In this document: positions 41,683 to 45,751 of the stretch, piece by piece | How the letters are laid out: every line of letters starts with the position of its first letter | How positions within the stretch are numbered: the stretch's first letter is position 1 | NCBI GenBank assembly: GCA_003164035.1 | Contig: PLRS01000061.1 | Span: forward strand, 1-45,751 | DNA: 45,751 bases | Source: Bryobacterales bacterium | Lineage (GTDB): Bacteria > Acidobacteriota > Terriglobia > Bryobacterales > Bryobacteraceae | Reading direction: 5' to 3' | Notes under the pieces: generated by a model | Told to the model about the DNA's origin: nothing | Database searches by the model: none | What the model saw: the letters and a program-made list of their open reading frames with translations, nothing else | Program-made: the position numbers and the translations under genes

Positions 41683-43650
41683 CTAGTCGGCCGGAAATGG
41701 CCGCAGCCTTCCCGCCTGGGTCAATGCCAGCAGGGGGAAGTAATTTCGGTAGAGCGCGTAGCGCAGGTAAAACACATTGGGGAAACCGGTTCCGGTGGCG
41801 GCGGTTTCGTCCCACTCGCCGTCGGCGCGCTGGGAATCGACCAGGTACCGGACGCCGCGTTCGAACGCCGCCGAGGACCGGTCGCCGGCGGCCATCGCCG
41901 CCAGCAATCCCCAGGCGGTTTGGGAGGGCGTGCTGGGCGCGGCCACGAACTCGTCGCGGGCGTAAGAGGCGCAGCTTTCGCCCCAGCCGCCGTCCGGATT
42001 CTGCACCGCCAGCACCCAACGCGCGGCGCGCTCGATGGCCGGGTCAGTGCCGCTTTCCCCGGAAGCGCGCAGGCCGCGCAGCGCCAGGAACGTGCCATAC
42101 AGATAATTCACGCCCCATCGGCCGTACCAGCTTCCATCGCGCTCCTGGGTTCGCAGCAGATACTGCGCGCCCAGGCGGATGCTCTCGCGCGCTTCGGGGG
42201 CACGGCGGCGGCTCAGCGCCTCCAGCACGCGCCCGGTAATGTCCGGACAGGTGGGGTCGAGCATGGCATTGTGATCGGCAAAGGGTACCCGGTTCAGAAT
42301 CGCCCAATCGTTATCCACGTCGAAGGCTGCCCAGCCGCCGTCGCGCGACTGCATGTGAATGAGCCAGTGCTGGGCGCGGGCTTCGCAGCGGGCCTGCGCC
42401 TCGCGGTCGGGAGATTGGGCGTGCTCCAGGGCCAGCAGCACCATGGCCGTATCGTCGATATCGGGGTAATGCTCGTTGGCGAACTCGAAAGCCCAGCCGG
42501 AGGGTTCCAGTTCCGGCCGTTTCACGCTCCAGTCGCCCTTGTGGCGTACTTCCCGCCGCACCAGCCAGTCGGCCGCGCGGGAGAGGCGGTCGCCCGCGGC
42601 CTCGCCGAATTCGCCCAGTCCGAAAGCCGCGTAGGCCGTGTCCCACACCGGCGAAAAACAGGGCTGAAAAAACAAATCGTCGGGCCGCTCGGTGAACAGG
42701 TTGTCGAACTGGCGGAGAGCTTCGATCAGGTCCGGATGATCGCGCGGATACCCCAGCGCGTCGAGCGCCATGACGTGGTACATCATGGAGGGATAGATGG
42801 CGCCGATACCCTCGCTGTAGCGGGTGTGGTCGAGCATCCACTTTTCCGCCGCGCGCACGGCCGAGCGCTGCACCTCGCGGGGGCCGCGCCGCTGCCATAT
42901 TTTGAGCGCCCGATCGATCTGGTTGAACACCCGCGACATGCGGTCGCGCCTGGGCAGATCGAAGCTCTTGCCCCCCAGCGCCAACTCGTGCAAATGAAAA
43001 CCGGGCGGTACGGGACGCGTCCCGCCCACCGCCTGCACGATCGAAAGCGGCACCACGATGGCGCGGGTCCAGGAGGACATTTCGTAGAGAATGTTGCCCG
43101 GCAGCAGTACCAGCTCGGGAGGAACCGTGGGCACCGAGGCGCGCGGGTAGAGGCCGAACAGGCTGAGGTTGATCTTGACGTAGCTATTGCCGGCCTGAAT
43201 CCCGCCCAGATCGAGGATGGCGCTGCGCAGGCGGAGCATGGGGTCCGCCTCCGGGCTCAGGCCGGATAGCTTGAGCGCGGTGTAGGCCTTGATCGACGCG
43301 GAAACGTCGGCCGGGCCGCCGGGGTAAATGTCGAAGCCGCCGCCCGCCTGCTGGCGCGCCAGAATGGCTGCCCTGGCTTTGCGGATACGCTCGGCCGTGG
43401 GCGGGTTCCAGGCGCCGCCCGCCGGCGGATAGAGCCAGAGCTGCAGCAGCACGTAATCCGATTCCAGGGTGGTATCGGCCAGCAGGTCGCCACACCAGTA
43501 GCCTTCCGGCTTCTGCAGCCCCGCCAGCGCCCGGGCGCTCGCTGCCGCGGCCGCCAGGGAAGCCTGCGACAGGCTCGCGCGCGTTTGCACCACAGCCGCC
43601 GCACGGCGCGACGAGGTGCGTCCGGCCGGCTCAATGAAGCCCGATCCCAT
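41683..43650 (-). CDS. shc: squalene-hopene cyclase
   Basis: A 655-aa terpene cyclase that folds squalene into hopene, the first hopanoid. The catalytic general acid is in YPDIDDTAMVLLAL (Asp397-Ile-Asp-Asp400, the DxDD motif). Several QW repeats are visible: QKPEGYWCGDLLADTTLESD, QQAGGGFDIYPGGPADVSAS, MQSRDGGWAAFDVDN, QERDGSWYGRWGVNYLYGT and QNPDGGWGESCASY. Length is normal. The gene is monocistronic here; no hpn transport or squalene-synthesis genes flank it. No clear ribosome binding site precedes ATG 43650. Hopanoids are usual in Acidobacteriota. Confidence 0.95.
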   Translation of the reverse strand: MGSGFIEPAGRTSSRRAAAVVQTRASLSQASLAAAAASARALAGLQKPEGYWCGDLLADTTLESDYVLLQLWLYPPAGGAWNPPTAERIRKARAAILARQQAGGGFDIYPGGPADVSASIKAYTALKLSGLSPEADPMLRLRSAILDLGGIQAGNSYVKINLSLFGLYPRASVPTVPPELVLLPGNILYEMSSWTRAIVVPLSIVQAVGGTRPVPPGFHLHELALGGKSFDLPRRDRMSRVFNQIDRALKIWQRRGPREVQRSAVRAAEKWMLDHTRYSEGIGAIYPSMMYHVMALDALGYPRDHPDLIEALRQFDNLFTERPDDLFFQPCFSPVWDTAYAAFGLGEFGEAAGDRLSRAADWLVRREVRHKGDWSVKRPELEPSGWAFEFANEHYPDIDDTAMVLLALEHAQSPDREAQARCEARAQHWLIHMQSRDGGWAAFDVDNDWAILNRVPFADHNAMLDPTCPDITGRVLEALSRRRAPEARESIRLGAQYLLRTQERDGSWYGRWGVNYLYGTFLALRGLRASGESGTDPAIERAARWVLAVQNPDGGWGESCASYARDEFVAAPSTPSQTAWGLLAAMAAGDRSSAAFERGVRYLVDSQRADGEWDETAATGTGFPNVFYLRYALYRNYFPLLALTQAGRLRPFPAD

Positions 43651-43900
43651 CAGTTAACAGTGTAATCGGAATCTTCTTTTCGTGGTTTCCGGCCAAGGCC
43701 CAAGAATCGATACGTCATCGCACCTCGGTAAACGCCATGCGACCAGGCGCGGTCTATCGCTCCGTGCGGAATTGACTGGCTGGTTCATGTCTCACAAAAG
43801 GTAAGTGTCGGGATTTACTTTCTGCCCTTCCCCGCGTGACGCCGCCGCCGATCCGTGCCAAAAAAGCTACGATGAAAAGCGGAGAATGGAAGAACCGGCC

Positions 43901-44191
43901 ATGAAACCATCCGAAGCCCTTGCCGCGCACCGCGATGAATTGCGGCAGCTTGTCAGCCGCTGCAGCGTCGCACACCCGCGCGTGTACGGTTCGGTGCTCA
44001 GGGGCAAGGACGACGACGAAAGCGACCTTGACTTGCTGGTGGACGCCACGGAACGCACAACGCTGTTTACCCTCGCCGGTCTGGAGCATCAAGCCCAACA
44101 ATTGCTTGGCGTACAGGTATCAGTGCTGACTGCCAAGGACTTGCCGATGAGGTTCCGCAACAAGGTTCTGCGGGCGGCGCAGCCTCTATGA
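43901..44191 (+). CDS. mntA: MntA-type nucleotidyltransferase antitoxin
   Basis: A 96-aa minimal nucleotidyltransferase. VYGSVLRGKDDDESDLDLLV carries the GSx10DxD signature that binds ATP and metal, and the rest (VSVLTAKDLPMRFRNKVLRA) fits the family. MntA antitoxins silence HEPN RNases (HepT) by AMPylating them. The frame is open back to 43805; ATG 43901 has GGAAG 8 bp upstream. Its stop overlaps the start of the hepT remnant (ATGA). With its toxin destroyed, it is likely an orphan antitoxin. Confidence 0.85.
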   Translation: MKPSEALAAHRDELRQLVSRCSVAHPRVYGSVLRGKDDDESDLDLLVDATERTTLFTLAGLEHQAQQLLGVQVSVLTAKDLPMRFRNKVLRAAQPL

Positions 44192-44304
44192 AACATCCCG
44201 AACGCATTGAAGATTATTTGCAGCACATCGCGGAAGCCATTGCCCGCATCACCGGCTATGTTGCCGTGGGTCGGAGCCATCATGACTTCTGCGCCTCCAT
44301 GTAG
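44188..44304 (+). pseudogene. hepT: HepT (HEPN, DUF86) toxin, N-terminal stub
   Basis: A 38-codon frame beginning at the ATG that overlaps mntA. MKHPERIEDYLQHIAEAIAR followed by ITGYV is the standard first helix of DUF86 HepT proteins. After about 27 residues the homology stops, and the remaining codons (RSHHDFCASM) are the antisense of the brnA 3' end, ending at TAG 44302-44304. The catalytic Rx4-6H motif is absent. The downstream BrnTA module has evidently replaced or invaded the rest of the gene. Confidence 0.75.
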
Positions 44305-44570
44305 ATTCGTAGCACGGCGTTGATCCGCGTCTGATAGCCTTTCTGTCGCCGCAGCCAATCGAGCAGGTCGGTATCCAGCCGGATCGTGACCGTTTGCTTC
44401 GGTCTCGGCATTACGATTTTCGCTTGCTTCCAAAAGTCCGCGTCCGTTGGGCGCGCCTCCGGATCCGCCTTGACCGCGCTCCTAATGTCTTTGTCGCTCA
44501 AGGCGCGCAGGCGCTTCCAATCCGTGGCGCCACCCTTAGCTGAGGCTTTGCCAGTAGGCTGTTCTTTCAT
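44280..44570 (-). CDS. brnA: BrnA antitoxin
   Basis: A 96-aa ribbon-helix-helix type antitoxin. The N-terminal part is basic and flexible (MKEQPTGKASAKGGATDWKR). PRPKQTVTIRLDTDLLDWLR and QKGYQTRINAVLRIYMEAQ match the BrnA DNA- and toxin-binding C-terminus. It overlaps brnT by 35 bp and follows it on the same strand, the standard toxin-first order of brnTA. ATG 44570 is preferred to the upstream in-frame codon at 44621, which lies deep in brnT. BrnA represses its own promoter. Confidence 0.85.
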   Translation of the reverse strand: MKEQPTGKASAKGGATDWKRLRALSDKDIRSAVKADPEARPTDADFWKQAKIVMPRPKQTVTIRLDTDLLDWLRRQKGYQTRINAVLRIYMEAQKS

Positions 44571-44811
44571 GGCGCTCCGCCCTCCATGCCGGAATGACCC
44601 GTCGCTCGGCTTCCGATACATCGCTGTAAATCAATGTGATCTCAAGACCGTCTACGACGCCGATTGCGTAGATTCGAGTTTCTCCATAGTCGAACCTGTC
44701 ATCCACCCTCTCAAGCGTCGGCCCTTCGAAGATTCGGATCGCATCCTCGAAGGCGATTCCGTGACGTGCAACATTCCCCCGGCCCTTTCGTTTGTCCCAA
44801 ACGTAGTTCAT
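44536..44811 (-). CDS. brnT: BrnT toxin (RelE-like RNase)
   Basis: A 91-aa BrnT. YVWDKRKGRGNVARHGIAFE and DAIRIFEGPTLERVDDR are the typical N-terminus (D.rK...N...HGv.FeeA..vF.dp), then GETRIYAIGVVDGLEITLIY and IPAWRAERHERTAYW (usual RiISAR.A...Er). It folds like RelE and cuts RNA. It precedes brnA and both are likely made from the promoter at 44826-44854. Confidence 0.9.
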   Translation of the reverse strand: MNYVWDKRKGRGNVARHGIAFEDAIRIFEGPTLERVDDRFDYGETRIYAIGVVDGLEITLIYSDVSEAERRVIPAWRAERHERTAYWQSLS

Positions 44812-44825
44812 CGGCCCGTATTTAC

Positions 44826-44854
44826 ATTATGTATTGACGCGACGCACGGCGCAA
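44826..44854 (-). promoter_or_regulatory. sigma70-like promoter of brnTA
   Basis: On the minus strand TTGCGC (complement of 44849-44854) and CATAAT (complement of 44826-44831) are separated by exactly 17 bp. That gives 4 of 6 and 5 of 6 consensus matches, and the -10 lies 14 bp before the brnT ATG. A nearly leaderless message is implied. Confidence 0.45.
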
Positions 44855-44993
44855 TTGGGGCCGTAATCACAGAGCGGGGCTAGTCAGTAATCCCTGCCGT
44901 GTCTCAAAATGGGTGGTTCTTGAGACGCTGCCTAGGGGCGCGTCGAGGCTTACGACGGCTGAATAGAATGAACCTAGTTTGGGCGCGATTTGG

Positions 44994-45002
44994 TGCGATA
45001 AT
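44994..45002 (+). promoter_or_regulatory. extended -10 promoter of vapBC
   Basis: TGCGATAAT (44994-45002) is an extended -10 (TGn-GATAAT), 17 bp before the vapB ATG; no good -35 precedes it. The GGAGG ribosome binding site at 45011-45015 would lie only a few bases after the transcription start. Confidence 0.35.
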
Positions 45003-45019
45003 TGGTGCACGGAGGAACT

Positions 45020-45217
45020 ATGAGAGCAACTGTATCGCTCGATGACAACCTGTTGAAGATAGCACACGAATATACCGGCATCACCGAGCGTGCGGAGTTG
45101 CTGCGCGAGGCCCTGAAATCTCTAATCGCGCGCGAGGCAGGGCGTCGGCTGCTGGCGCTGGCCGGAACGGCTCCGACTATCGAGGATGTGCGCAGGTTGC
45201 GAGTTGACGAGCGGTGA
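45020..45217 (+). CDS. vapB: VapB-type antitoxin
   Basis: A 65-aa antitoxin: MRATVSLDDNLLKIAHEYTG, a ribbon-helix-helix start, then TERAELLREALKSLIAREAG and an acidic/basic tail that should wrap the toxin. GGAGG at 45011-45015 fixes ATG 45020; a frame from 45002 runs through that site and is rejected. It overlaps vapC by 4 bp. It presumably represses its own promoter. Confidence 0.88.
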   Translation: MRATVSLDDNLLKIAHEYTGITERAELLREALKSLIAREAGRRLLALAGTAPTIEDVRRLRVDER

Positions 45218-45606
45218 TTCTTGCAGACACGTCCATCTGGATTGAGATGTTCCGCCGCGGCCGCTTCAGGGCGGAGTTGGAGGGCCTGATTGCCAATGAC
45301 CAGCTCTCGATCCACCCGTATATCGCGGCGGAATTGGCTTGCGGCTTTCTGCCGGATCGCAAGAACACGCTGCATTATCTCGACGGCCTTAACCAGGTTC
45401 TCCTAGTTCGATTGGCGGATGTGCGTCTGATGATCGAAGCGCGGGGGCTGGCATCGAGGGGGATAGGCCTGACGGATGCCCATTTAATTGCGTCCTGCCT
45501 GGCTGTGCCTGGGACGCACGTATGGACTATCGACGGCGCACTCGGAAGGGTAGCCGATCTACTCGGGATCCGCGCCACGATTCCGGGTCGCCCGGAAATA
45601 CGTTAG
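45214..45606 (+). CDS. vapC: VapC PIN-domain RNase toxin
   Basis: A 130-aa PIN protein starting at GTG 45214, overlapping the vapB stop. The acidic site is intact: Asp5 in ILADTSIWIEMFRRG, the Glu of IAAELACGFL, Asp in IGLTDAHLIASCL and Asp in VWTIDGALGRVADLLG. VapC toxins cut tRNA or rRNA; the target here is unknown. Complete and probably functional. Confidence 0.93.
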   Translation: MILADTSIWIEMFRRGRFRAELEGLIANDQLSIHPYIAAELACGFLPDRKNTLHYLDGLNQVLLVRLADVRLMIEARGLASRGIGLTDAHLIASCLAVPGTHVWTIDGALGRVADLLGIRATIPGRPEIR

Positions 45607-45668
45607 CGAACCTATGAAGCTGTGTACTTAGGGCTCGTCAAGAAACAACTGTGCCATTTCGGCGTGGC

Positions 45669-45751
45669 GCACGCACTCGTGCGTGCCGCGTCGGCACTTT
45701 TGCCGACGCTCGGCGTACCGTACGCAAGCGGGTGTCGAGAAAAGTCTCGAC
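45669..45751. repeat. string of perfect GC hairpins at the right edge
   Basis: 45669-45686 is an 8-bp stem (GCACGCAC/GTGCGTGC, loop TC). 45688-45709 is a 9-bp stem around CTTT. 45734-45751 is GTCGAGA-AAAG-TCTCGAC. Three hairpins in 83 bp suggest the end of a dispersed repeat or IS element continuing past the window. A minus-strand frame through it (ending DEP) is open to the edge but is not recognisable. Confidence 0.6.

Overview
This is high-GC bacterial DNA that most resembles a member of the Acidobacteriota, probably of the Solibacter/Bryobacter type. That placement is an inference. It rests on the ADOP-style (MacB/FtsX-like) permease, Tat-exported sugar isomerase/epimerase, NHL and PEGA proteins, squalene-hopene cyclase, many short GC-rich palindromic intergenic repeats, and a large number of decayed genes. 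No rRNA, tRNA or CRISPR array was seen.

Layout. (1) 1-6170 is flagellar. A fliK-like gene runs off the left edge on the minus strand. Divergent from it is flgF-flgG-flgA-flgH-flgI-flgJ (rod, rod-ring and bushing parts), with a sigma54-like site just before flgF. flaG-fliS follow convergently behind a sigma28-like site. (2) 6570-8290 is an insertion-sequence graveyard: an IS21-type transposase stub, a DUF4338-like stub and IS accessory ORFs, next to a truncated pxpA. (3) 8410-14015 holds a toxin-like protein with a methyltransferase-like C-terminus, a YflT-like stress protein, a comM remnant, and a coupled pair of exported proteins (CxxC thiol protein and six-bladed NHL propeller). (4) 14049-18028 is signalling, minus strand: fur, an FHA-GAF-PP2C phosphatase, and a 5'-truncated histidine kinase overlapping its response regulator. 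(5) 18317-23393 holds a PEGA membrane protein between two copies of one palindromic repeat, then a tight operon of SGNH hydrolase, acyl carrier protein and a KAS III homologue whose catalytic Cys is replaced by Ser. (6) 23383-31604 holds metabolic genes: TIM-barrel isomerase, polytopic membrane protein, M20 amidohydrolase, ROK kinase, SDR dehydrogenase and nucleoside hydrolase. (7) 31966-37884 holds a type IV pilin, lysA with a CBM9-like protein and a lipoprotein, and a permease pseudogene. (8) 38152-41372 is a compact minus-strand restriction-modification island: cytosine methyltransferase, ParB-like protein, Mrr-type nuclease and Vsr repair nuclease. (9) 41683-43650 is squalene-hopene cyclase. 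(10) 43901-45606 is a toxin-antitoxin cluster: MntA with a beheaded HepT, BrnTA and VapBC.

The two best candidates for an undescribed system are the Dcm/ParB-like/Mrr-like/Vsr island and the SGNH-ACP-Ser-KASIII operon. The toxin-like protein at 8410 comes next. Functions come from reading motifs and from recalled family patterns; no database search was run.
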